From: Lachnospiraceae bacterium
Lineage (GTDB): Bacteria; Bacillota; Clostridia; Lachnospirales; Lachnospiraceae
Direction: 5' to 3'
Length of the DNA: 45,314 nucleotides
Assembly: GCA_017461775.1 (NCBI GenBank)
Contig: JAFTXD010000046.1
Location: 1 to 45,314, forward strand
Positions 32,600 to 41,212 of this stretch are shown here, piece by piece (position 1 is the first letter of the stretch; each line of letters opens with the position of its first letter). The notes beneath the pieces are model-generated. The model was not told where the DNA came from and made no database searches. It saw only the letters and a program-made list of their open reading frames with translations. Position numbers and translations under genes: made by a program.

Positions 32600-32651
32600 A
32601 GTGTGTATATCTGATAAAGTGGAGATATTGTATTTTATAAAAGGAAAGGGG

Positions 32652-32816
32652 ATGGTTTCGGTGGATTCGATACCTCGAAGTAGGTACAGGGAATTTATGA
32701 AAGCAAGCTGTGAGCAGGAGTTTATAGCAGAAAATCAAAATCACATAATACTCAGAGTTTATAAATGTTGCAATCGCTTGTTTGTAAACAAGTGCGGTGC
32801 ACACTTTCGTTCGTGA
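32652..32816 (+). CDS. Possible small ORF in the CNNM/CorC leader
   Basis: 54 codons from ATG 32652 with AAGGAAAGGGG directly upstream, reading MVSVDSIPRSRYREFMKASC onward with three further cysteines. No family was recognised. It could be a real small protein or chance; the gap 32562-32873 holds nothing else certain. Confidence 0.25.
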   Translation: MVSVDSIPRSRYREFMKASCEQEFIAENQNHIILRVYKCCNRLFVNKCGAHFRS

Positions 32817-32873
32817 TATTTTCGCAGCAGAAGGTGATAACAAAAGAACATTTATTTAAATTTTGGAGGAAAT

Positions 32874-34193
32874 ATGGACATATTAAAACAGTTATTATTA
32901 CAGTTGATTTTGATTGGATTGAATGCATTTTTTGCGGCAACAGAGATCGCTATGATTTCGCTGAATGAGAAGAAATTGAAGGCGAAGGCAGAAAGTGGTG
33001 ATAAAAAAGCAGCTAAAATGCTGGCTATGATTGAGGAACCTACCAGATTCCTATCAACCATACAGATTGGTATTACCCTTGCAGGATTTTTAGGATCTGC
33101 ATTTGCTGCAGATAATTTTGCAGAAAGATTGTCAGGCTTTGTTGTTAGTACTTTTGAGATTCCAAACGAATTTGTGGGCGTGATTAACACGGCTGCAGTC
33201 GTTATTATCACGTTGGTGTTGTCTTATTTTACACTTGTTTTGGGTGAGCTTGTCCCGAAGCGTGTGGCAATGCGTCATAAAGAGAAGTTCGCAGATTTGG
33301 TGTGCGGTGCTATTTCTATATTGGCTACAGTTTTAAGCCCAATTATTGGACTTTTAACACTTTCTACGAATGGCGTTTTGAGACTTTTTGGAATTGATCC
33401 TAATGAAAAAGAGGAATCTGTCTCTGAGGAAGATATTGTAATCATGTTGGATGCAGGTGCGGATGAAGGTACTCTTAAAGAGGACGACATAACATATATT
33501 AAGAATGTGTTTAAGCTGGATAAGCAGGTTGCAGCGGATGTTATGACACATCGTAAGGCAATCACTTACATTTCCAGTGAGGCAACACAGGAGGAGATTT
33601 TGGCGACCATCGAAAGTGATGAGTATTCCAGAATGCCGGTATATTTAGAGAATGCAGACGATATCGTAGGTATTCTTCACACAAGAGATTATTTATTAAA
33701 GCATAGAAATCCGGATTTCTCACTGGAGCAGGCAATTATGCCCCCTACCTTTGTGCCGGAGAGCATGCATCTGGATGTACTTATTAAGGAGATGCAGACC
33801 AAGCATACTCATATGGTAATCGTCGTAAACGAGTATGGTGTTCCTTCCGGTATTGTGACCATGGAGGACATCTTAGAGGAAATCGTAGGCGAGATTTGGG
33901 ACGAAAGTGACGAAGCTATCGACAGCATTAAGCAGCTGGAGGACGGCACCTATCGGGTGCTTTGTACCACTTCTACAGAGGATTTCTTCGAGTATTTCGG
34001 CATCACGCCGGAGGAAGAAACGGAAGCCACCACCGTAAACGGCTGGCTGACGGAGAACAGCGGTAATATCCCGGATAAGGGAGATACCCTGGAATATCAG
34101 AAGCTTTCCATCACTGTTACGGAAGCGGATGAATTGATGGCTCATGAAATTCATGTTACAATAAGGGAAGAAGAGCCATCGGAAGAAGAATAA
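32874..34193 (+). CDS. CNNM/CorC-family transporter (DUF21-CBS-CorC_HlyC)
   Basis: 439 residues. An N-terminal DUF21 region with about four spans (QLILIGLNAFFAATEIAMIS, TIQIGITLAGFLGSAFAAD, FTLVLGELVPKRVAM) is followed by tandem CBS domains (about residues 215-335, e.g. VMTHRKAITYISSE, GVPSGIVTMEDILEEIVGEI) and a C-terminal CorC_HlyC domain (YRVLCTTSTEDFFEYFG). The family is linked to magnesium or cobalt efflux and metal homeostasis; old annotations say hemolysin. AGGAGG lies before the ATG. Confidence 0.92.
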   Translation: MDILKQLLLQLILIGLNAFFAATEIAMISLNEKKLKAKAESGDKKAAKMLAMIEEPTRFLSTIQIGITLAGFLGSAFAADNFAERLSGFVVSTFEIPNEFVGVINTAAVVIITLVLSYFTLVLGELVPKRVAMRHKEKFADLVCGAISILATVLSPIIGLLTLSTNGVLRLFGIDPNEKEESVSEEDIVIMLDAGADEGTLKEDDITYIKNVFKLDKQVAADVMTHRKAITYISSEATQEEILATIESDEYSRMPVYLENADDIVGILHTRDYLLKHRNPDFSLEQAIMPPTFVPESMHLDVLIKEMQTKHTHMVIVVNEYGVPSGIVTMEDILEEIVGEIWDESDEAIDSIKQLEDGTYRVLCTTSTEDFFEYFGITPEEETEATTVNGWLTENSGNIPDKGDTLEYQKLSITVTEADELMAHEIHVTIREEEPSEEE

Positions 34194-34197
34194 ATGT

Positions 34198-34244
34198 AAG
34201 CCACTATAGAATTTCCGAGGAGGTTCTGTAGTGGCTTCTTTTTT
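34198..34244 (+). terminator. Terminator of the CNNM/CorC gene
   Basis: AAGCCACTATAGAA (34198-34211) with TTCTGTAGTGGCTT (34224-34237), one G-U, followed by CTTTTTT. Confidence 0.85.
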
Positions 34245-34298
34245 GTGGATTTTCCCTCAATTCCAAGCGAAGACTATGTGGCTAAGGAGGTACGAGTG

Positions 34299-35495
34299 AT
34301 GAAATATGATTTTACGACGGTGATTGACCGTAGAGGTATGGACAGTATTGCGGCGGATGTGGTACCTGTTAAGGGTGCCAAGGTAAGGGAGGGACTGACT
34401 CCTATTCCTATGTGGATTGCGGATATGGGATTTGCTACGGCGCCGGCGGTGCGGGAGGCTATAGCTGGGAGGCTGGAGCATCCGGTGTTTGGTTATTTCC
34501 CGGCATCGGAAGAGTATTATGGAGCTATTATGGATTGGCATAAGAGACGTAATGGGGTAGAGGGGCTTGCCAAGGAGCATATCGGCTATGAGAATGGTGT
34601 GCTGGGATGTGTGACTTCGGCGCTACATGCTTTTACTTCTGCGGGGGAGGCGGTGCTGGTGCATGCGCCCTGCTATGTGGGATTTTTACATGTGCTTAAG
34701 GATTTGGGAAGGAAGATTATCTTTAGTGATTTGAAGCGGGACCATGAGGGAATCTGGCGTATGGACTACGAGGACATGGATGCTAAAATGAAGGAGCACA
34801 ATATCCACTTTGCCATTTTCTGCTCACCTCACAATCCGTCGGGACGTGTATGGGAAAGAGAAGAAATTGAGAAGGCTATGGAAGTGTATCGTGCAAATGA
34901 GGCTGTTGTTGTTTCCGACGAAATTTGGTCAGATTTAACGCTTCCCGGACAGAAACATATTCCGACGCAGAGTATTTCAGAGGATGCGAAGAATCGCACC
35001 ATCGCAGTGTATGCGCCATCCAAGACCTTTAATTTGGCAGGTTTAGTAGGCTCTTACCATATTATTTATAACAAATATCTGCGGGATAAAGTAAGTCGTC
35101 AGGGTTCTATCACTCATTATAATTCCATGAACGTGCTGTCCATGCATGCACTCATGGGAGCATATAGTGCTGCCGGTGAAGAATGGTTGGAGGAGCTGCG
35201 CCTTGTCCTCCAGGAAAACATCGACTACGCCTACGACTTTATCACCAAAAACTTCGAGGGTATTTCCCTTGCAAAGCCCCAGGGAACTTATATGCTCTAC
35301 TTAGATTGTAGTGAATGGCTGAAACGCTTTGGCTTCACCTTGGACGATTTGCTTCTCGCCGGTGCATCCGTGGGTGTCATCTGGCAGGATGGTAGAGATT
35401 TCGGCATGGACAGAACCATCCGTATGAATCTGGCTGCACCCCATAGCCAGATTGTGGAGGCTTTTGAGAGACTGGAGAAATTTGTATTTTGTTAG
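34299..35495 (+). CDS. MalY/PatB-family PLP-dependent C-S lyase
   Basis: 398 residues from ATG 34299, with AAGGAGG 8 nt upstream. Fold type I aminotransferase family, MalY/PatB branch (cystathionine beta-lyase-like). MWIADMGFATAPAVREAI at the N-terminus, FCSPHNPSGRVW, SDEIWSDL and the PLP lysine in YAPSKTFNLAGLVGS are intact. Predicted reaction: cleavage of cystathionine or cysteine conjugates to pyruvate, ammonia and a thiol. Single-gene unit ending in a bidirectional terminator. Confidence 0.92.
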   Translation: MKYDFTTVIDRRGMDSIAADVVPVKGAKVREGLTPIPMWIADMGFATAPAVREAIAGRLEHPVFGYFPASEEYYGAIMDWHKRRNGVEGLAKEHIGYENGVLGCVTSALHAFTSAGEAVLVHAPCYVGFLHVLKDLGRKIIFSDLKRDHEGIWRMDYEDMDAKMKEHNIHFAIFCSPHNPSGRVWEREEIEKAMEVYRANEAVVVSDEIWSDLTLPGQKHIPTQSISEDAKNRTIAVYAPSKTFNLAGLVGSYHIIYNKYLRDKVSRQGSITHYNSMNVLSMHALMGAYSAAGEEWLEELRLVLQENIDYAYDFITKNFEGISLAKPQGTYMLYLDCSEWLKRFGFTLDDLLLAGASVGVIWQDGRDFGMDRTIRMNLAAPHSQIVEAFERLEKFVFC

Positions 35496-35500
35496 GACAT

Positions 35501-35537
35501 AAAACAGGCATCCACTGGGAGGTGGATGCCTGTTTTT
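35501..35537. terminator. Bidirectional terminator, MalY/EAL genes
   Basis: AAAACAGGCATCCAC (35501-35515), loop TGGGAG, GTGGATGCCTGTTTT (35522-35536), perfect 15-bp stem with A/T flanks on both sides. It reaches the end of the EAL gene. Confidence 0.9.
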
Positions 35538-37437
35538 ATGCCATAGCCTGACAGAATGCCACAAATTGTTCGCCGGGAACCGGTCTGGAGAAGTAGTAAC
35601 CCTGGCAGTAGTCTACGCCAAGGGAAACCACCTTGTCCAGCTGCTCTTTGGTTTCCACGCCTTCGATGAGTACCTTGAAGTTCATGTCCTTCAGCATGCG
35701 GACGGTACAGGAAAGAATAGTCTGGGCGTTTTCATTGGTATCAGCGTTCCAGAGGATGCTCTTGTCCAGCTTGATGATGTCAAATTCCATGTCAAACATG
35801 TAGCTGAAATTGGAGTATCCGGTGCCGTAATCGTCCATGGAGAAGGTGAAGCCCTGCTCCTTTAAGCGGTGCATGGTGTCCAGGAAAATGTCCGGACTGT
35901 GTACCGCTACGGACTCTGTGATTTCCAGATTGAAGCGGATGGGTGTCAGGTCGTATTCCTTGAGAATCCTTTTGAAGGTTTCCGGGAGACCGGTGTACAT
36001 ACACTGTACGGTGGAAAGATTCACTTCGATGTATTCGATGCCATAACGGTGCAAATCGTTGTCGCGGTAAAATTCACAGGCTTTGCGGAATACCACTTCA
36101 CCGACCTTGACAATCAAACCGTTGTTTTCAGCAATGGGAATGAATTCATCCGGTTTAATCTCTCCCAGCTCGTCGTCAAAGAGACGAACCAGTGCTTCCG
36201 CAGAGTTCACCCGCCCCATTTCCTTGTTCCAGATGGGCTGATAATATACCTGGAAGGAATGATTGTCCAGCGCCTTCTGGATGGCATTGGCTACCTCGTT
36301 GCTTCGCTGGAGCTTCTTTAACTCCGCACCGCGCATGATGATTTCGTCGCCGAGTGCTTTATTGCTGTCCACCACGGCAAGTAACGCTTCCAGAGAATCC
36401 GCAGTTTCCGGGATATCAATGATGGAAATATGTATTCTTAAATCCAGTTCATACTCATTGTATGTCCAAGGGGTTTCAAATTTTTTCTGGATTTTTTCAG
36501 CAATATCCGCAATATCCGCATGGGAAATGCAGTACAGCGACAAACAGAAGTTGTCCTTTTCGCAATCGTATACCACACTATTTTTTGTGAAAGAACGCAT
36601 CCACTGTGCAATATTGTATCGTACCTCGTTCATGGCCAGAATACCCAGCACATTCTGATAATTGTTAATATTGGTCAGCTTTACAGATACCACGCTATAG
36701 TCTATTTTGGACTTGATGTAGATATCATTATCTTCCAAAAAGGCGCGGCGGTTGTATACCTTGGAAATGGCATTGTAAATATCTGCCTCGTTCTCCAGTG
36801 TGAAAAGTACGCCTAAGAAGGACAGGGACTGAACAAACATTTCTATCAGAATCGTAGAGAACATCATCTGGATGACTACGGAACCGATACCACCGATGGC
36901 AAAGACCACCAGCGCCGCCAGCTTGTCCTTGGGAATGGCTTTTCCTTTGGTAATTACATAATACAATGCGATGCAAATGTAGAGAAAAGCACTGGCATAG
37001 AGGTATATCATGGCCGGGCCATGGGTGTACATGTCATCTGCATTATAGTAGAATACCCAGCGGAATACAGGATTCAGGAAAAGGGCAATCAGAGTAATCA
37101 GATAAGGGGTAGCAATCAGCCTGAAAAAGCGCTTGTTTTTAGTGATATACACACCTGTGGTCGTGAGAATATACAGACATAAAAGCAGTGCCTGCATATT
37201 GTGGGTCGCAAGGTATAGGAAGTTCAGAATGTCCCTGCACAAAACAGAGGTCTTCTCAGGATATGAAATAGCAATGGAGCTTGCAATATCAAAAATACAG
37301 GATACCAGACCATTAAGCACAACGATGAAAAACATCATATGCTGGGGCTTCTTGATACCCTTGCGGGACAACGTAAAATACAGCAATATTAACAAAACCA
37401 GAGTAGCCGCAATGTCGTAATGTATATTGTAAAGCAT
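35536..37437 (-). CDS. Membrane EAL-domain protein with degenerate GGDEF
   Basis: 633 residues; ATG at 37437 is chosen because TTTTGGAGG sits just before it, not the upstream TTG. Seven or eight N-terminal spans (about residues 1-215) form a sensor, then a degenerate diguanylate cyclase domain (about 220-365) in which the GGDEF position reads EKDNF, and an intact EAL domain (about 375-630: SAEALVRL, SMDDYGTGYSNFSYM, IIKLDKS, LIEGVET). Predicted c-di-GMP phosphodiesterase at the membrane, with the GGDEF part regulatory. No FliW or flagellar genes are nearby. Confidence 0.9.
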   Translation of the reverse strand: MLYNIHYDIAATLVLLILLYFTLSRKGIKKPQHMMFFIVVLNGLVSCIFDIASSIAISYPEKTSVLCRDILNFLYLATHNMQALLLCLYILTTTGVYITKNKRFFRLIATPYLITLIALFLNPVFRWVFYYNADDMYTHGPAMIYLYASAFLYICIALYYVITKGKAIPKDKLAALVVFAIGGIGSVVIQMMFSTILIEMFVQSLSFLGVLFTLENEADIYNAISKVYNRRAFLEDNDIYIKSKIDYSVVSVKLTNINNYQNVLGILAMNEVRYNIAQWMRSFTKNSVVYDCEKDNFCLSLYCISHADIADIAEKIQKKFETPWTYNEYELDLRIHISIIDIPETADSLEALLAVVDSNKALGDEIIMRGAELKKLQRSNEVANAIQKALDNHSFQVYYQPIWNKEMGRVNSAEALVRLFDDELGEIKPDEFIPIAENNGLIVKVGEVVFRKACEFYRDNDLHRYGIEYIEVNLSTVQCMYTGLPETFKRILKEYDLTPIRFNLEITESVAVHSPDIFLDTMHRLKEQGFTFSMDDYGTGYSNFSYMFDMEFDIIKLDKSILWNADTNENAQTILSCTVRMLKDMNFKVLIEGVETKEQLDKVVSLGVDYCQGYYFSRPVPGEQFVAFCQAMA

Positions 37438-37542
37438 CCTTACCTCCAAAATAGTACCATTTTACCAAAAGTATACACCATTTTTATAAAGAAGAAAATA
37501 AAAATACAAGAAAAATGCCTTTTTATATATAAGAAAATATCT

Positions 37543-37548
37543 TATAAT
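37543..37548 (+). promoter_or_regulatory. TATAAT box 8 nt before the UvrD start
   Basis: A perfect TATAAT at 37543-37548 places the expected start site at about the ATG at 37556. There is no Shine-Dalgarno sequence and the -35 region is AT-rich without a clear TTGACA. Confidence 0.45.
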
Positions 37549-37555
37549 TTTCAAT

Positions 37556-39583
37556 ATGGAGCTAAAGAACTTTTTAAATACCTATGAAATTACATTAAGT
37601 GAGCAGCAGAAGGCTGCGGCAAGTGCTGTAGAGGGGCCGGTGCTTCTTTTGGCGGTGCCGGGAAGTGGTAAGACTACGGTGTTGGTGGCCAGGCTTGGTT
37701 ACATGATATACGGGCTGGGAATCGCACCGGAAAATATACTGACGGTGACCTATACGGTGGCAGCCACCAGGGATATGGCTGCCAGATTTACAAGTGTGTT
37801 TGGTCAGGAGTATGCAGGGCGGCTGGAGTTTCGCACTATCAATGGCATCTGTGCCCGGATTATCCAGTATTGTGCAAGCTCTCTTGGCAAAACCGCGTAT
37901 GAGCTGGTGACGGATGAAAAGCTATTGTCGGACATTCTCATCGGGATTTACCGGGATGTGGTAGGAGAATATCCCACGGAAAGCGATGTCAAGGCTGTGC
38001 GTACCCGCATTACCTATGCGAAAAATATGATGCTGACGAAGGATGAGCTGCGGGAGCTGGATGAAGAGGGTGTGCCCTACTCGGAGATGTATCTGCGCTA
38101 TTGTGCGGAGCTGAAAAGCAGGGGCTGGATGGACTACGATGACCAGATGGTGTATGCCTATCGTCTGCTGAAGGCCATTCCGGAGGCGCTGGAGCATTTT
38201 CAGGAGAGATACCGTTATATTTGCGTGGATGAAGCTCAAGATACCTCCAAGATTCAGCATGTGATTATCGCCATGCTGGCGGGAAGAGGCGGTAATCTTT
38301 TCATGGTGGGGGACGAGGACCAGAGTATTTACGGCTTCCGTGCGGCATATCCGGAGGCCTTGATGAATTTTGGGAAGGATCATCTCGGCGCCAAGGTGCT
38401 TCTGATGGAGGACAATTTCCGAAGCAGTGGTCGCATCGTTGCGGCAGCGGGAAGATTTATTAAGAAAAACATACACAGATACGAGAAAAATATGAAGGCC
38501 TCCCGGGAGGTGGGCAATTACATCCGGCAAATCGCGGTGAAATCCCGTAAGGGGCAGTACAGCTATCTGCTGAAGATGGCGGAGGACTGCAGGTCGGAGA
38601 CCGCTATTTTGTACCGGGACAATGAAAGTGCCCTGCCACTGGTGGATATGTTTGAACGTAAGGGCATTCCTTACCGGATTCGCAGTGCGGATTATACCTT
38701 TTTTTCCAACCGGGTGGTGATGGATATTGTAAATATCATTAAGTTTGCCATGGAGCCCACGGATACGGAGCTGTTTTCCAAGATATACTTTAAGATTGGC
38801 ACCTACCTTAGCAAGGCGGCTATGGAGGAGCTGTGCGAAAACAGTGTGGTGTATGGCTGTAATGTGCTGGCGGCGGCACCTCTTTGCAAGAAACTCCATC
38901 CTCAAACGGTGAAGAGCTGTAAAGCCATGAAGACTCATATGGAGAATTTGCTGACGGAGAGCGCGGACAAGGGTATTTACCGGATTGTGCATTTTATGGG
39001 CTACGGAGATTATCTGGAGCGGATGAAGATAAAGGATCACAAGGTGGAGATTCTGGAGGCGCTGGGGGCAAATATTGGTACGGTGGCCCAGCTTCCGGAT
39101 AGACTACAGGAGCTGCAGCAGCTTTTGCAGGAGAAGGAGAATGGCGGACACTGTCCGCTGATTTTGTCCACCATTCATTCCAGCAAGGGACTGGAATATG
39201 ATACGGTGTATCTGATGGATGTGCTGGATGGTATCTTCCCGGAGAGGGTGATAAGGGATATGCGAAATGCACCGCCCGAGGATGTGAAGACCTATGAGGA
39301 GGAGCGGCGGCTTTTCTATGTGGGTATTACCCGAAGCAAAAATCAGCTGAATGTGTTCACCTTGGCGAAGCAGTCCTCCTTTGGGGCGGAGCTGTTTGAT
39401 GCGTCCGGGGAGAATTATGAGGACTTTTGCAGTGATATCCGGGTAAATCAAGAGATTTCCCATAAAAAGTACGGAACGGGTGTGGTACAATATAAGCATG
39501 GAGATATTGTGACCGTGCTTTTTGCAGAGGGCGAAAAGAAGCTTTCCATGCGGATGCTGATGGAGAAGAGGCTGCTTATTTGA
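37556..39583 (+). CDS. UvrD/PcrA-like superfamily 1 helicase
   Basis: 675 residues, ATP-dependent DNA helicase. Motifs in order: Q-motif SEQQKAA, Walker A AVPGSGKTTVL (residues 33-43), VDEAQDTSKIQH, VGDEDQSIYGFRAAYPE, STIHSSKGLEYDTVYLMDVLDG and EEERRLFYVGITRSKNQL. It lacks the long C-terminal extension of PcrA and is slightly shorter than E. coli UvrD. The ATG is supported by the Q-motif position but has no ribosome site, so a leaderless transcript is possible. Three small genes follow closely. Confidence 0.92.
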   Translation: MELKNFLNTYEITLSEQQKAAASAVEGPVLLLAVPGSGKTTVLVARLGYMIYGLGIAPENILTVTYTVAATRDMAARFTSVFGQEYAGRLEFRTINGICARIIQYCASSLGKTAYELVTDEKLLSDILIGIYRDVVGEYPTESDVKAVRTRITYAKNMMLTKDELRELDEEGVPYSEMYLRYCAELKSRGWMDYDDQMVYAYRLLKAIPEALEHFQERYRYICVDEAQDTSKIQHVIIAMLAGRGGNLFMVGDEDQSIYGFRAAYPEALMNFGKDHLGAKVLLMEDNFRSSGRIVAAAGRFIKKNIHRYEKNMKASREVGNYIRQIAVKSRKGQYSYLLKMAEDCRSETAILYRDNESALPLVDMFERKGIPYRIRSADYTFFSNRVVMDIVNIIKFAMEPTDTELFSKIYFKIGTYLSKAAMEELCENSVVYGCNVLAAAPLCKKLHPQTVKSCKAMKTHMENLLTESADKGIYRIVHFMGYGDYLERMKIKDHKVEILEALGANIGTVAQLPDRLQELQQLLQEKENGGHCPLILSTIHSSKGLEYDTVYLMDVLDGIFPERVIRDMRNAPPEDVKTYEEERRLFYVGITRSKNQLNVFTLAKQSSFGAELFDASGENYEDFCSDIRVNQEISHKKYGTGVVQYKHGDIVTVLFAEGEKKLSMRMLMEKRLLI

Positions 39584-39598
39584 TAAGGAGGATGCAAT

Positions 39599-39835
39599 AT
39601 GGTAGTGATGATTTCCGGTATCATCCGTAAACAGGATGACAAGAGAGTATGTGTGCTTTTCAGCGACGATAACCGTATGGCAGAGGGCGTGGTGCCTGCC
39701 TGCAAGATTATCTCTAACACCGGCTTTTCCAAGGAAGAGGTGGAAGGTCTGGAGAAATATCTGCGGGAAAACGAGACCGGCATCTGGGATGAGGCTTTGC
39801 GGGTGAATCCTTTGAAGGGATTTCTGGGAATGTAA
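39599..39835 (+). CDS. Small conserved-looking hypothetical protein
   Basis: 78 residues. Starts MVVMISGIIRKQDDKRVCVL, ends NPLKGFLGM. No signal, span or metal site; mixed alpha/beta composition with SDDNRMAEGVVPACKII. AAGGAGG precedes the ATG. It lies 16 nt after the helicase gene in the same direction. No family was recognised. Confidence 0.75.
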   Translation: MVVMISGIIRKQDDKRVCVLFSDDNRMAEGVVPACKIISNTGFSKEEVEGLEKYLRENETGIWDEALRVNPLKGFLGM

Positions 39836-39844
39836 GGAGCGCCT

Positions 39845-40057
39845 ATGTTTGGAAGGAAGAAAACGGTGGTGAAAAGCTACGATAAAGAAAATCTGCGCCC
39901 AGTACTCAAGTGCAGCATTTGCACCGGCGAACAGGTGGCAGGATTTATGGATAAACGAACCGGGAAGTTCCAGGAGGTCATGCTGGTAGCCGGTCGGGAG
40001 GATTTGGAGCTTTTTAAGAGTATGTATGGTCTGGACGATGTGGAGAAGGTGTATTAG
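39845..40057 (+). CDS. Small CxxC protein
   Basis: 70 residues with KCSICTGEQVAGFMDKRTGK (one CxxC pair) and KFQEVMLVAGREDLELFKSMYG. Homologues of this type in Lachnospiraceae are sometimes mislabelled as aspartate dehydrogenase; nothing here supports that. Cotranscribed with the previous gene, 10 nt apart. Confidence 0.75.
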   Translation: MFGRKKTVVKSYDKENLRPVLKCSICTGEQVAGFMDKRTGKFQEVMLVAGREDLELFKSMYGLDDVEKVY

Positions 40058-40060
40058 GGT

Positions 40061-40252
40061 ATGGAGATTACAATTCGTTGCACGCATTTAAGCAGGGCGG
40101 CTTGTCCTGTTTGCGGAAGTAAGAATATTGTTGGCGTTGGTAAGGAGCATTGCCATTGTGGACAATGCGGCCAGGGTGTTGTCATAGAGATTGTAGAAAA
40201 GGTGAAGGACAACGAGGAAGCGGAGCAGTTTACGCAGATGCGTTTGTTTTAA
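40061..40252 (+). CDS. Small zinc-ribbon-like protein
   Basis: 63 residues with CPVCGSKNIVGVGKEHCHCGQCG: a CPVC knuckle and a CHCGQC cluster that could form a zinc ribbon. GVVIEIVEKVKDNEEAE follows. It starts 4 nt after the previous gene, so the three small genes and the helicase form one unit. Function unknown. Confidence 0.75.
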   Translation: MEITIRCTHLSRAACPVCGSKNIVGVGKEHCHCGQCGQGVVIEIVEKVKDNEEAEQFTQMRLF

Positions 40253-40305
40253 GTGGAGTTTGGGGGAAATTTTTGAAGGAGTGCTTTGGGAGTTTTTGGC
40301 GACAA

Positions 40306-40483
40306 AGGGTATATGCATGATTTGATGTGTATAATACCCTGGATTTAATGAAAATGTGTCAAGTAAACGACGCTAAAACGATACTTTCTTTGACGCACGG
40401 ACAAAAACGAGAATGTGTATTTGACACGAAGACACTTTGGGAGAATTTAGGGTATTAGAAGAGACATTTTCTGTATATACCCT
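40306..40483 (+). other. Nested inverted repeats (structured region)
   Basis: Three concentric inverted repeats: AGGGTATATGCA (40306-40317) with TGTATATACCCT (40472-40483, one G-U); TAATACCCT (40332-40340) with AGGGTATTA (40449-40457, perfect); GTGTCAAGTA (40356-40365) with TATTTGACAC (40418-40427, one G-U). Alternatively, two shorter AGGGTAT/ATACCCT hairpins can form. No gene, promoter or T-run is evident in 40253-40570. Confidence 0.45.
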
Positions 40484-40570
40484 GTGAGGTATGTGAAAGC
40501 ATTTTATATACGTTTTGTGAGTAACTTTTGTTTATGTTAGAGATTCTAAGTTCGAGGGGGATGGAAGGAA

Positions 40571-40972
40571 TTGCATATTACGTATACTGATAAAAAGGAT
40601 TATTCGGCAAATGATTTGGAACAACTATTTCAATCTGTTGAGTGGTTATCAGCGAATTACCCGGATAGGTTGAAGAAAGCTCTCGACAATGGCGAAACAG
40701 TTTTTACAGCGTGGGATGGAAAGCAGCTTGTAGGATTGGTGAATGCGATCGATGATAGTGAGCTAACTGCTTATGTTCATTACTTGTGTGTGAACCCTTT
40801 GTATCAAGGGAACGGAATTGGACAGGCGTTACTGGATAGGATTAAAGAAAAATATAAGGATTATCTTTACATTATCTTAATTGCAGAAAATGAGCAACTG
40901 GTTCAGTTTTATAGAAAGAGTGGATTTGAGTACATTGAAGGAAGATATGTGCTTGCTATTCTAAACGAGTAG
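40571..40972 (+). CDS. GNAT-family N-acetyltransferase
   Basis: 133 residues from TTG 40571 with AAGGAA upstream; no in-frame ATG covers the fold. Acetyl-CoA motif A reads LCVNPLYQGNGIGQALLDRI, with a final FYRKSGFEYIEGRYVL strand. The N-terminal half (FTAWDGKQLVGLVNAIDD) is the typical GNAT sheet. The substrate is unknown. Confidence 0.85.
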   Translation: MHITYTDKKDYSANDLEQLFQSVEWLSANYPDRLKKALDNGETVFTAWDGKQLVGLVNAIDDSELTAYVHYLCVNPLYQGNGIGQALLDRIKEKYKDYLYIILIAENEQLVQFYRKSGFEYIEGRYVLAILNE

Positions 40973-41008
40973 AATGATAGTTTTCTTGGTTTGCAACTTA
41001 TTTTTCTA

Positions 41009-41036
41009 TTGGCTAATGCAAAAGATGTGGTAATAT
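41009..41036 (+). promoter_or_regulatory. Possible promoter of the kinase-like gene
   Basis: TTGGCT (41009-41014), 16 nt, TAATAT (41031-41036). A structured leader follows at 41077-41144. Confidence 0.35.
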
Positions 41037-41076
41037 ATTATTAATGGTGAGTCCTACCTTTAAGTGGAGGTTGTAG

Positions 41077-41144
41077 AAGCGATGAAATCGCTTTAGGGTG
41101 ATTTCACACTGTGGCTGTGCCATCGGCATAGCCACAGTTTTATT
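41077..41144 (+). terminator. Leader hairpin and terminator (attenuator candidate)
   Basis: AAGCGAT-GAA-ATCGCTT (41077-41093) precedes a 14-bp hairpin (41108-41121 with 41125-41138, one G-U) and TTTTATT. GAAATC (41084-41089) can alternatively pair with GATTTC (41100-41105). The layout, promoter then alternative hairpins then terminator before ATG 41213, suggests transcription attenuation or simply termination. Confidence 0.5.
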
Positions 41145-41212
41145 ATACGGAAAGTTCAGATGCATTGGTGTTGTTTTTGCTCACGGAGGTGCCAAAGGGA
41201 GTGGTGAAGTCT

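Noticed and set aside
35536-37437. Active diguanylate cyclase
   Set aside because: The GGDEF site is degenerate (EKDNF), so only the EAL phosphodiesterase is expected to be active.
39845-40057. Aspartate dehydrogenase, a label often given to similar small proteins
   Set aside because: Seventy residues with one CxxC and no nucleotide-binding fold cannot be that enzyme.
37922-40087. Long antisense frames over the UvrD-like gene and following small genes
   Set aside because: They mirror a helicase with all motifs present; composition is His/Leu-rich as expected for a shadow of GC-biased codons.
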